64,000 nucleotides of DNA, taken from Siphonodentalium dalli. Its lineage: Eukaryota; Mollusca; Scaphopoda; Gadilida; Siphonodentaliidae. Within the stretch, counting starts at the first letter, position 1. Each line of letters starts with the position of its first letter. Positions 24,865-37,700 of the stretch are shown here, one piece after another. The translations under genes and the position numbers were made by a program. The notes beneath the pieces are model-generated. The model ran no database searches. It had not been told where the DNA came from and was given only the letters and a program-made list of their open reading frames with translations. The stretch is taken from the NCBI GenBank assembly GCA_032622095.1, contig CP136061.1, forward strand, positions 195,840,935 to 195,904,934, given 5' to 3'.

Positions 24865-26009
24865 CAGGCCTGGAAATTTTAAGGCGGGCTGGCGGGCTGC
24901 CCGCCTACAGCCCGCCTAGAATTTTCCAAGGCGGGCTTTTTATAGCCCGCCTCGTCTACGATAGGACATTTATTATTTAGTTATTTTATTGTGTTTAATG
25001 AGTAAAATACTGCATCGAAATCGTAATTATATTGTACAGTGTGGGGACTGTGCGCATGCGTGACTTGACGGTAATGTCAAATGGGAATTATAGCGGAATC
25101 AGTAAATTCCGGAACGAACTGTTTCGTAAATCTGATCTTTTGATCGATTCTCACACATTTTATGACCAAAATAAATAATTTCTCTTCATAAGATTGAGCT
25201 TACAATATATTTCACTGGATAAAATGACACATGTTTGTGGATAGTGAGAACCAAATGTCACTGTCCCAATTAAGTTCAACCTTTCGTTCTGTTTCCGGTT
25301 CCTATCAGTGAAAATTGTATTTAGCTTGCAGCCGTCTTTTATCGCTTCGATTGACAATATTTTAATATAATTAGCTAAATGTATCCACGTATTCTAGTTT
25401 ACACTGTTATTCAATTATTAAAGTTCAGAAACTATTTTCTATGTCCTCAATTGCAAACACCCAGTAAATCTATAGATAGCGACTTGACCGCTGCAAGCAG
25501 CAGTCTGCGATCGACAATGGAATATGGATTACTTTGAGAGAAAAAGCAGTCAATATTCAAGTGCAAATATACTGGATTTAATATTGTTCTTGATTGTGTA
25601 TTTTACGTAAAATTACACTTTCATGGAGAATGCTTTTAATGTGGACAAACTCACCCAATTCCGTTGCATGGGTTGGACACCGACTGACAAATTGTTGAGT
25701 ACAAACACTCTTACATTTTGTTTCTTGTACATATAGATTATCACAACATATAAAACATAGTTAAATATTCACCATACATAATTACTGTGGGGGATTTTGA
25801 CATTCACAACTCTGTGGACACTTTGTTTCCACATGAAGAAAATTAATTTAAATGGAGTTATACAACATCAAAAATAGACAAACTAACGGCAGTAGTAACT
25901 CAGATAAAATAAATCATAACTTTAAAAGTTGAGGAGGGCTATAGCCCTCCTAGGCATATCTAGGAGGGCTATTAATAGCCCTCCTGGATTTTCTAGATCG
26001 CCAGCCCTG
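24865..26009. mobile_element. 1145-bp hAT-like element with stem-loop ends
   Basis: Ends read CAGGCCTGGAAATTTT and, inverted, CAGGGCTGGCGATCTAGAAAA: similar but not identical. CCCCAC flanks both sides (24859-24864 and 26010-26015), a 6-bp match short of the 8 bp expected for hAT. Each end carries stacked stem-loops: GGCGGGCT/AGCCCGCC on the left and GGAGGGCT/AGCCCTCC on the right. No coding capacity was recognised. Confidence 0.65.
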
Positions 26010-26524
26010 CCCCACCAAATTCCACACAACAAAACAAATACAAAATGCGTTGGAAAGTTTTAAACTAGACTGGTCTCTGTGTAAGCTGTGTTTATAATTA
26101 TACCCCCCGCAACGAGTGCCAATATTATAAATTAAGAAATGAATTGTCCTGTCCTGGACTTGTTTCATGTCAAATATTTCACACCGTTTGCGAAACCTTT
26201 AATAAATTAACAATTTAACAAGAAATACATTAAGCTATATAACAAATTTCATTTGATTGGATTCCTCTTTGGGCATTCTTTTTTGGCATCTTTTTGCAGT
26301 TTTTGCAAATGGGGTGAACTACTTTATATAGCTTGACCACATCCGCATCTCGTTCACATGGTGTAGAGCCACAGTGGGCGAAGGCTGCCACACCGATTCC
26401 GGATGCATAATATGCAAATTATATAGGGGTTTGAAAACACATCTGTAGCTTGACAAAAACTTTTCCCTGAAGAATAATAGAATATCACCTGAAATGAGAA
26501 TGAATAAACATGAAATTCAGAATA
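26010..26524. other. Unassigned sequence
   Basis: No exon or element boundary was recognised. Further exons of the minus-strand gene starting at 27564 should lie at lower coordinates, possibly here, but none could be identified. Confidence 0.35.
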
Positions 26525-26622
26525 CAGTTGCCTCATTGCAGTTAACACTCTCAGGGTGGGGGGGGGGGGGGTGACACCCCCAGTTGCCTCATTGCAGTTA
26601 ACACTCTCGGGGGGGGGGGGGG
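26525..26622. repeat. Duplicated 27-bp word followed by G-runs
   Basis: cagttgcctcattgcagtta with acactctc occurs at about 26525 and again at about 26581, each followed by a G-run of ten or more. It looks like a local slippage duplication and not an element. Confidence 0.7.
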
Positions 26623-26689
26623 AATTAAATTATTGAATCTGGTAGTGTACCACACCTTAACATTTATATGTTGTGTTCCCACTCGTGTC

Positions 26690-27085
26690 CAAATATCTCA
26701 TATATATTTTGAAGACCTCTGTTTGTCTGTATGTTTGTTTGTCTGTCATTTATACAAATCTACGATTCTCGACCGATCGGGACGAAACTTGGTACATGTG
26801 TGTAGTTTGTCCAGGCGGTGGACGTTGTCGTATTGGCGAGCCCATGCGGCGCCCGCTTCGCGCATGCGCAGACGAGATCTCGGAAACGGGTGGAGCTATC
26901 GACTTGAAATTTGCTATGTGAATGTACCGTATCTTGCCCCGGATACGAATTTTATCGGGTCGTCGAGCCCGTGCGATGCCAGCTTCGCGCATGCGCAGAC
27001 CAGATCTCGAAAACGGGTAGAGCTATTGACTTGAAATTTGGTTTTTGAATAGCCCGGACAACGTCGGGCTCATCGGCTAGTAACT
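26690..27085 (+). repeat. TCTG-tract repeat with two GCGCATGCGC-bearing units
   Basis: A tgtttgtctgt tract and ctcgaccgatcgggacgaaa are followed by two tandem units of about 130 bp sharing cgagccc, gcttcgcgcatgcgcagac, gagatctcg, aaacgggt, gagctat and gacttgaaattt. It fits the general layout of the palindrome-plus-TCCG repeats. Each unit contains GCGCATGCGC (about 26859 and 26987), the NRF1 core, about 570-700 bp from the divergent gene start. Confidence 0.7.
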
Positions 27086-27280
27086 TATATTTTAAGACTT
27101 GTCAGACATCTTTGATCAGGAGAACTATTAATTAACAGGTATATTTATAGATTCCAATTCTTTATTATTTCTCAATAAAAAAGCCTTAAAAAATCTTAAT
27201 TTGTGTCTTGAGTCTACATGTAAGTACATACATGTATGTGACAGTTTAGATATTTATTGTTTTAATTTAATGCTACATAC

Positions 27281-27564
27281 CATGAGGCTATGAGCAGTAA
27301 TGTTAGCTCCACAGGAGTAATCATATTGACAGTGTCCGTTCCGGTTTGCGAAACGCTGACAGCTACCAAGCTGTTTTTCAACTTCACCTCCGTGACCTCG
27401 TCATTGCCAGTTAGCAAACTTTCCAACACATCGGACCGCGTGCGTTCTGTGTCATATTCACCTATCCTATTCTTAATTAATGCGGTATTTTTGTCGCCAT
27501 TTTTAAAAACGATGTTAACCCAAAGACTTGCAGATATATTCTGCTTTTTAGCAGACGAATCCAT
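27281..27564 (-). CDS. First coding exon of an unrecognised gene
   Basis: On the minus strand the ATG at 27564-27562 opens 94 codons plus two bases, ending at a strong donor (CATG|GTATGT). The translation begins MDSSAKKQNISASLWVNIVF and continues with KNRIGEYDTERTRSDVLESL and NMITPVELTLLLIAS. Composition is balanced and non-repetitive, unlike neighbouring frames, with charged and hydrophobic residues mixed as in a soluble fold. I do not recognise the family. Later exons should lie below 27281 but were not found. The start is 1.1 kb from the first visible exon of HMGB on the opposite strand, so the two genes are divergent. The call rests on codon texture, start context and splice donor only. 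Confidence 0.65.
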
Positions 27565-27670
27565 CGCGCAATGTCAACAAACATCACCCGGAAGTTTAAC
27601 GTCGGAAAAGCAAAAACGCGGAATTAGAAAACACCGGAAACGGACAATGCCGATTTCCAGAACATGAATA
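27565..27670. promoter_or_regulatory. Candidate bidirectional promoter with an ETS-type site
   Basis: Upstream of the minus-strand ATG the DNA is richer in CpG than its surroundings. It holds CCGGAAGT at 27588-27595 and a second GGAAA-containing site (ccggaaacgg) near 27634. CCGGAAGT is the ETS/GABP consensus, frequent in animal bidirectional promoters. Start sites on either strand cannot be fixed from sequence alone. Confidence 0.5.
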
Positions 27671-28671
27671 TAAATAATTTTTTACAAACGAGTCGCAAAT
27701 AATAATCTCAGTCGGGGGGTTTAAAATGGGGCGGTAGGATGAGGGAAACAAACATATTATTAATTATGGCCAATGTGCTAACTGTTTGATCTAACCCTGA
27801 CAGTGTTTGGCAGGAAGCATGCAGGATTATTTCATTCTTACGGCAGGGGTGTGATCACAATGTTTATTTATGAATTGATTTAAAATTTGTTGTTATTCAT
27901 GTGTCAATGATTCGGTAGTCTTGTGGAAATAGTACTTGAAATCAATGTTAATTGTTTTATTTTATACATGTTTGGGGTAATATATAATTACAATAGTGTA
28001 AAAAAAAGGTAGACAACCCACCATATAATTTGATATAAATTAACTATTCTCATAAAGTATACACTACATTCGGAAATTGCTTCTGTATAACATTGTCAAT
28101 GACCCCCCTGTAATATAGAAATTAACTATACCTGTATGGAGATAACATTAGTTATCCTCCCTCTTTCATAAATGCGCTGACTGGTAGAGGGGAGGTAATT
28201 CGCATGTTAAGATAATACCGGACCCTGAGGACACTAAAAAAAATCCCTGTACATACATGTGTGTTGTCTTGAATGGTTTATCATTACACCTGACTTGTCA
28301 CCCATGGTGCAAGGTACATGTACATGTATCTGTTCTTATTATAGGCAGGCTAGGCAGCCATCAGGAGATACGACCGATACAGATATGTGCTAATTTTATC
28401 GTTACATTTCTTAATTAAAGGCCCACATAATTTTCGAACCCCCCCAGATCACAGATTTCCGCTAGTGGTTGAAATAAAGAAAATCCACACTTTTATAAAG
28501 ATACATACAATGTATGCATATGTAAGAACTAGTGACACAAGTAAGTCTGCATCAACAGAAACATACATTGTAAAATATTCAAAAAAGGAAGGACCGTCAT
28601 GAATGATGAGCATTTAATTAAAAATATGCACAATGTCATGGCTACATTCTCATTCTAAAAATCATTTGTAG
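27671..28671. other. Likely HMGB 5' region; first coding exon not located
   Basis: The first visible HMGB exon begins mid-codon, so a coding exon with the start ATG must lie upstream, probably between about 27600 and 28660. No ATG followed by an in-phase donor was convincing. Confidence 0.4.
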
Positions 28672-28775
28672 GTAAGAGAGATGACAACAAGCCAAAGAGG
28701 TCGACTTCAGCTTACTTCTACTTTATGGCTGACTGTAGAAAGAACGCCGTAGCTGCTGGAAGGTCTATCTCAAAG
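28672..28775 (+). CDS. HMGB first visible coding exon: first half of box A
   Basis: The exon opens after tttgtag with the last two bases of a split codon and ends AAG|gtatta in phase 0. It encodes 34 residues from KRDDNKPKRS to GRSISK, including the AYFYFMADCR helix-1 core. Confidence 0.9.
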
Positions 28776-31700
28776 GTATTATAATGATACATGTAGTTTG
28801 GCCATTTGCTCATCTTTGATATACCGCTCTACAGCACTAGTACATGTACATTTAGGATGTACCGGACTACCGGTACATGGAGGTAAAGTTAAATTTCCAT
28901 CTGACAGGTCTGTCTAATAGTAACAATATGGATTTTTGTAATGTTTTTGATATTGATTTTTGATCCATTTTAACCTTTTCATTACTGAATGAAATTATGA
29001 ATTCTTTCAAACATATAATAGACATGTGGCCATCTTGGATTTCAATATTCAATCCATTAGCACGGGCTACAGGTCGTACTGTTCGTCTGATCATCATTAA
29101 ATTTGTCATGGATGTTAATATTGACATGTAGATGGGAAACGACTAATTTTGGGGTTGTTCGGCCAAAAAACATGGCCACCGGCAGCCATGTTAGATTTTA
29201 CTCTTTGCATGACTAAATTCTTTGGCACGGGCTACAGGTCGTACCTTTAGTCTGATCATCATGAAATTTGTCATGGCTGTTGAAATTGGAATGTAGATGG
29301 GAACGAGTCATTTTTTGGGGTCATTCGGATAAACAACATGGGCGCCAGCGGCCATCTTGGATTTCAAAATTCAATCCATCCGTCCGTCAACAATTATTTA
29401 AACATCTTCTCTGGTTCCATAAGACCGAATGGGTTCATATTTGGTGTGGATGTTCCCTACTCTAGTGATCCGAATAATAGTAGGGGTCGGAATAATAGTA
29501 GGGGTGGAAAATTTGCCAAATTTTAATAATAGTAGGGGTCGGAATAATAGTAGGGGGTGGAAATGTCAATGAAAAAGGAGATCATTGAAGAACACTGATT
29601 TAATTATCAAACAAAAACTTATAATAAACACTCCTCGACCCAGCACGGACAACGTCTGGTTCTTGCAGAACCTTTTCAATGTCATTGATTTGAACGGAGA
29701 ACACTGCGTCAACACTTTTATACGAAAAAAAATTTCTTTGGTCGGAATCAGTCCACCAACTACTCAATTGTGTTCTAATTAAAGAAACTTTCAAACGTGA
29801 GCCCCAGACGTTGATTAACTTATTAGTTAATAACGCGTCAATTGTAAAAAAAAACAGACATAACGCGTTGTCACCTTTGTTCGCCTCACTGATCGATAAA
29901 CAATACCCGCAGAGGGGGGTCTGTCTATTGCAATAGGGTTGCACGAATTGCAAAATAGCGACACGTGCGAGGATGGAGTTACTTCCCATGGATCAAATCA
30001 TTGATTATATTGCGATGCCAGACGGTTGCGCGAATTCTTTGAACGTATTCCGTATCATGCATGCCATTTGATTTAAATTGATTAAAAACTACGAATAATG
30101 CGATCATTCATGGAGTATGGGTGATCAAAATTAAATAATCGTAGGGGCTTGAATAAGAATCGTAGGGGGTGGATTTTTTCTCCAAAATTAACAATCGTAC
30201 GGGTATGGTTATTCGGATCACTAGAGTAGGTGACTGGAATTCAGATTTGTTCATGACACCACACTGCCCATTTTATACCTGTGGGCATAAAAACAGGAAA
30301 TTTCAGGAGGTGTCAGACTAATCGACTAGTATTTGATTACCTCCATGCCTGCAAATTTAAGGCGAACAACCGTTCATGCCCAGAGGTTATCTAAAATGAA
30401 AATGCCTCGAAGGAAAAATATGATTAGTATTGTCAATGTGGACAAACAAATGCCTCCCAGGCACTCAACTACATGTATGCAGCTCTATTGTAATTATTCT
30501 CTCAGTTTAGCTTGTGGTGGCACATCTTCCTCAGAGCACAATATGGACATATCAACAGGCCCAAGACGAACACCATAATAGGACTTTTCTATGACTTTAT
30601 AATAACATAACTTGTATGTTATTAATTCAAACCTACTTAAATATTTGGTCATACGCCTCAGGACCTAAGACACCTCCACTGTCAGGATATCTCACATGCG
30701 CCTCAGACACATTGCGCAGGGTGTAAATATTCCTCAGACACCCCTCAATTGCATTGAAATATAAAGTCCCACACCACACTGAAAATGGTAACACAGGCCA
30801 CACCTTGACTGAGATACCACACCTCAGCATTCAAATTGCCCCCTACTTTGAAGTTCCTTATACACACTGGCATATGCATGCTTGTAAGGTTTATACACCC
30901 AAACAAACCAGTAGATAATTTCATGTGCTTTTTAGTGCCCATCCCAGAAGGCTGTTTGATATGGTAGACATGCAGTCAGCTTTATACTGTCTGTATACAT
31001 ACTAGTAACTATGCATGAACACTATGAATCCTTGATTGACTGGGAAGAGGAACTCTAAATTCTGATATAGAAAGTCTTCTACATGTATACTCTCGTGTCT
31101 GGAATAAAAGTGCAGTCTGGAATATAAGTGCAGGGTGGAAAAACCGACCAGAAATAATATAAGTGCAGACTGGAATATAAGTGCAGGGTGGAAATTCTCA
31201 TTGAAATACAGGATTTAATAGCACAGTTTGTATTACCCCCCTGGATTGCATTGCTAAAGTCGTATCTACATACTAGTAATGACGTAGTGTCACGGGATTC
31301 CGGCACGTGGTTATCGATTTTTCTGTATGACGTATGTGCGCGCGGTACAAATGCATAATACCATTGGTTAATTAGCGGAATCCCGATTCCTGCATATTGA
31401 TTTGTTTTTATCCTTCACACGGCACATGGGCATGGCTGCAGATTAAATATACCCATTAGGATCGGAATTTCATAGCAAGCTCTGAATTGCTGCGTGATTT
31501 ATCTTCAAAAATACTGAAATGTATTTGTAATCGAGAGCATTGTGCTCTGGGTTTTAAATCCATGTTTCCAACGGCACCGGTGTTTCGAGAGTCCCGCGGA
31601 ACTTCGACTCATTCAATCGGCTCCCTGTCAACAATATTGCTATTCTGTTGACACTTAATAGTACCCGCGTAGAGATTTTATAAACAACACTCGATCAAGA

Positions 31701-34700
31701 TTTGTTGTGGGGAATAAACAAAAAAGCCTGTCAAGACCTGTCTTCCAAAATCACAATACACAAAATTAAATAAACGTGCAGACTGGAATAAGCTTCGTGC
31801 AGGGTGGAAAATCTTCCAAAATTTAATAAACGTGCATGCACGTTTATTCCAGACACGAGAGTATTGCCCTCTAACAAATAAGACTTCTTCCCATAAGACA
31901 TGGGAGTATCAGTTGAACAAACAATATTACCATAGGCAGGTTTTAAAGACTGCAGATTTATTGGTGTTGAATGTGGATTCATCTGCACAACCACAAATGG
32001 ACATGTATTTTAAGTAAATTGTTTTTGAAAATTCCATCTAAAATTATTGCTGCTTAATGTAAACATAGTATATAGTATATATTTAGCGATATAGATGTGT
32101 TTACATTAGAGCTGCAACGATACGCTTCGCCACGATACGATACGTATCACGATACAAGACCAACGATATGATACGTATCGCGATACACTAATTCATTACT
32201 ATTATCTACATTAGTGATGGGCGGTTAACCGAGAAAACAACTCGGTTTCGGTTTTTGACAATAAACCGAAAACCGACCGACGCGATTCTGCTCAAACCGA
32301 CATTACGGGTTTTTTTATATGTTTATTTTTCACTTAAATCTACTTATTATACCTCTCCAGGTACTTATTATTTGATATTGTTATCAAATTATCGGCCTCT
32401 CTGATCAATATTATATCGGAATGTGTCCATTTCGTCTCAGATATGTGTTGTTATAATATCGTAGGCGACTGTTTTTGTTCTTTTTCAAGACATGGCCGAA
32501 CAAAATCACGAACAGGGTTCAACAAAAAGCCATGTTTGGAGTTATTTTACGCGTCTACAGGGTTTCCGCCAGGGGGAAATAAATGAGTCCGTATTGGAGA
32601 AACACATAACGCGACGGGACGACCATGGTTCGTCCTGTCAGGCGAAAATTTTGTTATTTGACACTTAAAAGTAGCCATTTCCTTGCACCTGAGTGTCCCA
32701 CAAAGCAATCCAAAGCTACATATATTATGCAAGTCGATCATTTCTGTGGGTGCATTAATTCTGTTGATGGTATATAAATAATTAATCATGTAATTACGTA
32801 CGTATAAGACTGCCGTCTGGTTGAATACTCTATAAATAACGAGCTACGAGTTACAGTGTTTACACATTTATAACTTACAATAAGATATAATGAATATAAA
32901 CACTAAAAGGCATCTACGCATTGACCAATAATACCACGCAAGGAGAATTGAATAAATTATTTTTTAGAATTTCAGGTAGCGTCCGTGGAAATTAAACTGA
33001 CAGGATTATGTACATGTATTCTGTCAATCGTAAAACTCTTTGTGCGCTGTGACGTCATACTGCAGGGTTTGTCTGGAGTATATTTTTATAGCGGCGAAAT
33101 AAGAATGGTAGCGAAGTCTTTCACTCGGAACGCGTAGCTTGTTCAATAGTCTGTATAGGCCAACAACTGACGATTGACCGCAGCTATAGAACAGAGTTTT
33201 AGCCAACGTTTTGTAAAATATAATTGAGTTTCGGCTGGAAATGTGAACATGTGCGTCGTTGATTGTGCTTGGGGACCCAGGCGGGACAACGAAACTATTA
33301 TTGACTGTACTTATGTTTATCCTCCATGCGTGTAATATGGCTCAAATGAATGGTGTTGTCACTATGAATTCGCGCTATAAAGACAGGACAGGTTCCGTAT
33401 TATTGTGAAATAAATCACTTTGGGATTTTGTTGAGTATGCATGGCAATATACGCATAATAATCAACACACGTAGAGAATCACATGTTTTTTTCAGGAACT
33501 TCACTGACATCGAACTCAAAACAAATGATAATACAGCAATAAGATAAATGATCAACATTGAGTAGTTTCATCCACGAAAATCCCGTGCATAAAAATGTCC
33601 CGACTCAGCAATTGGGTGTTCTTTGATCCAATTATGTAATTGTACGATAGGACGGGGTCTTCGAGTGAGTAGTTTCATCCATGGAATCCCGTGCACAAAA
33701 ACATCCATACTCAACAGTCCGGCATTCTTTGATGTTACAGCGACATGTATTACGCTGTATCTAATGTCGCTATTTGACCCGCTTTTTCACCAGTATTCTG
33801 TTTAACTCCCGTTGCAGCCAAATTTTTTTTACGACATATTGCTACTGACATTTGGTACATGCATGAATCAAACAGATCATCTGCGAGGGGAATGGGTCCG
33901 TGTGACGGACCCACAGCCGGCCTGGCGGAAACCCTGCCGTCTAACTGGAGACGACTCCAAAAAATGTCGCTGCTTAATATGTCATAAAAACGTCGTATCA
34001 GAGCATGCAAATACCAGCAACCTGGCCAGACAGTCGAAAACTAAACCAAGTAAATGGTATGAACACTTTGATCGTCTGGACATTCCGATGTGACGTAATC
34101 TGGGTAAACCATGTGCCGCTTGTAAACTATGTCGCATCATCAAAGCGATCACACCGCAGTCATTGAATGTGGGTCAATCATGCACGTGTCAAGAATTGTT
34201 ACACAGTCAGGTCAAGGACGACCACTGTTTGTGAATTTGCTGTTTGCGGTTGAATTCTCAGATACTATAATGTATATAATATGATAAATATGTTTTAAAC
34301 ATGTCAGAAAGGGATGGACATTGAACAGTGAAGATGGGGGTGTTTATTTTTTTAAATACCGAATTGTATCATCTTTATGATCTTATCGCATTGGATTCAT
34401 TTTGCGTCGGCATTTTGTCCCGTTGTTTACCGGTGATCGCAGTTCCTTCCTCAAATATTCAACGTTATTGGGACATTATTGACTCTAATTACGGTTAATT
34501 TGAAAATATATACTCAAATTGTATGTATTTCAGTATAATTTCACTATATAGTAAAAAAAAAACGAAAACCGAACCGAAACCGAGGTTTTTTCTCCCAAAA
34601 AAAACGAAACCGAACGTAAAAAATCAAAACCGCCCATCTCTAATCTACATGTATCGCAACATTAGTCTCAGACTATTGACTATCAGCCTCAAGTTCTCAT

Positions 34701-37700
34701 GAAATAGATGCAGTGATACTCAGTAAATTATCCTGATAATGTCATAAATGTGATCATTTGATATATATTTTGGAAATGGCAAACTAGTTTAAAGTTATAA
34801 AAGTTATTTTTATTAATTAAACTACCTGGTAGGCTGCTACCAGTATTAATAATATAATAACTATAAACTGCTTCACATTTGACATATGTGGACTGAGGGT
34901 CATTTAATGTATTGATTTACATACCAGCTAGAGATGGGCGGTTAACCGTGGAATCAGTTCGTTTTCGGTTGTCGGGAAAAACCGGAAATGACAACCGTGG
35001 TAAGTTGGGAAAACCCGTAGTTTCGGTTGTCACAACTTCCTGTAATCATGGCAGAACACGACGAACAAACGAGTCCTGTGTGGAAATATTTTTCAAAGAA
35101 AGATAAGAAATTTAAGTGTGCCGCCTGTAATATATGCAGAAAGGAGTTCGCATGGTGAAATCGCGATACGAATTAATTACGTTGCTTCCGTGTACACCTA
35201 TTTTCGCCGTAGTAAACACAACACAAGTCAGTTTATTTCTCATGTTATTTTAATCATTAAGGCCGTACAAATACTCTGAAAGGTGAATTTGATAACGAGG
35301 ATACGATATCAAAAGGTATCAATGATTGTTACCCGCATTCCCTATTAGTTTTTATCACTGTTTGGATGTTAAATCGTCAAATATATTTGTGCGCCGTTGA
35401 TTAAAAATGTTATGCCGGAATGAATTATACCGTTTGTCGGTAAACTGTTGAGAAATAGCACTCATTCAGGTGACTTGTATTGGATGCATGTATACTGTAT
35501 AGTGTGTACAATATTATGTTCCCTAAATATGGTAATAGGCATATAGCCAGATAATGTGATTGAGAGATTCTAGTCATGTTTTATTTTCATTTTGTTGTTT
35601 ATTTCCAATTTTATTTTTCAAATCATAACTATACACATATATCTAGTCACACACATTAGTTTTATGCCAATATAAATGATCATAATATTATTTCACACTT
35701 ATGATCATATGATGCTGAATTGCAGTCATACACAATACACAGACTCACTTGCATTCTAGCACTGCCACTCGACATGGACATTAACAATATACATGTAATA
35801 GTAACAATATGATACATAATTTAATATTATAAAAGGACATGTACCTCACAAGTTATGGTGATACAATTGGTGTGTTTTCTTTGTAATATGATGAAGCATA
35901 ATTAGATTTTGTTCACATTAGTAATTTTTATTAATAAAAACCGAAACCGAGACTCGACTCTTTTTCCACAACCGAAACCGAGGCAAAATTTCACAACCGC
36001 CCATCTCTAATACCAGCCTAATAATCCAAACTGTCCAACTGAAGAGTTAATATAATCAATTTATCAGTAGATACGATTTATGAATATCACTGCAAACAAA
36101 GAATAGAGCAATAGACCTGCACTCAGTGAGTCCGTGTGCACGGACTGAATTTAATCTGGCACTATGTATGCTATTAGAATTGAATGGGAAAAGAAGCTGC
36201 TCAGTACATGTATAATCTGAGTATATCAAGCAATAATTTAATATTCTAGTACATTTAATGAAATATTAATATTCAAATTTTGGCTAAAGTGTCTTCACTG
36301 TCTTGTATATATATTTTAACTTTTTCAGTTTTCACCGTTCAATCAATTGCAAAGACATTTACAGATATTTACCCAGTTATTTTTGTTTGGCCTTAATGTT
36401 ATGTCCCACTTAGTTTGTGCAGTTAGTTGAAATACGTTTTCAATATTTTAATTACAATTATTATTTGTTTTATCGACTTTCCCATCGGCGTCTAAATTGA
36501 AGCCAAAATGAGCCCACACTTTACTTTTATACGCCGCCGGGGCAATTTTATCATGGCTCTTGGCGGACATGTTGACTTTGAAAATGAACCATGTGCGACA
36601 AGACGGTGCACGGTGATGAAACATAATCGCTGATTGGATAGAAAAAAACAAATCGCGCGAGGTCAGCTCAGGTCACGCTTTGTCGGCCAATCAGAACATT
36701 CGAAGTAAAACTTGAAAAGATGTCCGTGATGGTTCGTCAAATTCCGGCTATTTCCGCGAGAGAAAATTAAAAATTAGGAATCCGACGTGTATCCAAACAG
36801 ACCGGAATCCGGCTTTCTCGGCGAGAATCTGACGCGAATCGTAACAGACCAGAATCCAGATCGTATCGTGTATTGAATCGTCGGAAACGAATCACGATGC
36901 ATCGAAAGCGCGATGAATCGTTGCAGCTCTAGTTTACATGCCAATTACATGCATTAAACAAAATTTAAAAAAAATCCAGGTCTGCCCAGTTAACCGGAAA
37001 CACAGATGTTTGTTTTTTTTTACCTAACCTATAGTATGGGTTAGGCCAAAAAAAATAACAAATTTGTTTCCTATTACGGTGCCAAAAAATTCCAGGTAGG
37101 TAGGTAGGGATTTATTTATTTTTGGTAATATTTTTTATTTTTTCCCCGAACAGTTAAGAAGTACATTAATGCTTACTCTTTATACTTGTGTTAAGGCTGT
37201 CCATGTATATTGCAAGTAAACAGTTAATGTAGCACAATAATATGATAAGTATTGTCAATGTGAACAAACAAATGCCACCCAGGCACTCAATTATGCAGCT
37301 CTCTTGTAATTATTCTCTCAGTTTAGATTGTGGTGGCACATCTTTCTCAGAGCACAATATTGACATATCAACAGGCCCAAGACATACACTATTACTTTAT
37401 AATAACATAACTTGTATGATATTAATTCAAACCTCACTTAAATATTTGGTCATACACCTCAGGACCTAAGACACATATCTCATATGCACCTCAGACACAT
37501 TGCACAGGGTGTAAATGTTCCTCAGACATCCCTCAACAGCACTGAAATATAAAGTCCCACACCACACTGAAAATGGTACCACAGGCCACACCTTGACTGA
37601 GGTACCACACCTCAGCATTCAAATTGGCATATGCATGCTTGTAAGTTTTATATACCCAAACAAACCAGTAGATAATTTCATGTGCTTTTTAGTGCCCATC

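Larger units (their letters stand above)
32212..34642. mobile_element. 2431-bp hAT-type element with a broken BED-finger coding piece
   Basis: The inverted ends TAGTGATGGGCGG and CCGCCCATCTCTA are flanked by ATCTACAT (32204-32211 and 34643-34650), an exact 8-bp duplication. Subterminal regions are rich in cggtttcggtt and its complement. Inside is a BED-type zinc-finger coding fragment interrupted by the insertion 32558-33936. The element sits inside 32107-36931. Confidence 0.95.
32107..36931. mobile_element. hAT-type element, TAGAGCTGCAACGAT ends, host of nested elements
   Basis: Inverted ends TAGAGCTGCAACGAT and ATCGTTGCAGCTCTA (the right side has aatcgttgcagctcta) are flanked by GTTTACAT on both sides (32099-32106 and 36932-36939), an exact 8-bp duplication. 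The empty site with a single GTTTACAT survives at 38078-38085 in duplication unit 2. After removing the two elements nested inside, only about 1.3 kb is its own, mostly AT-rich with gatacg/tcgtatc words. No transposase. Confidence 0.95.
30419..37235 (+). repeat. Direct duplication unit 1, split by insertions
   Basis: Host sequence at 30419-31089, 31862-32106 and 36932 to about 37060 matches unit 2 (37236-38265) at high identity by eye (for example gtattgtcaatgtg, caacaggcccaagac, agatggacatgta-type words). Unit 1 is interrupted by the elements at 31090-31861 and 32107-36931; unit 2 carries neither. No gene is recognised in the duplicated DNA. Confidence 0.85.
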
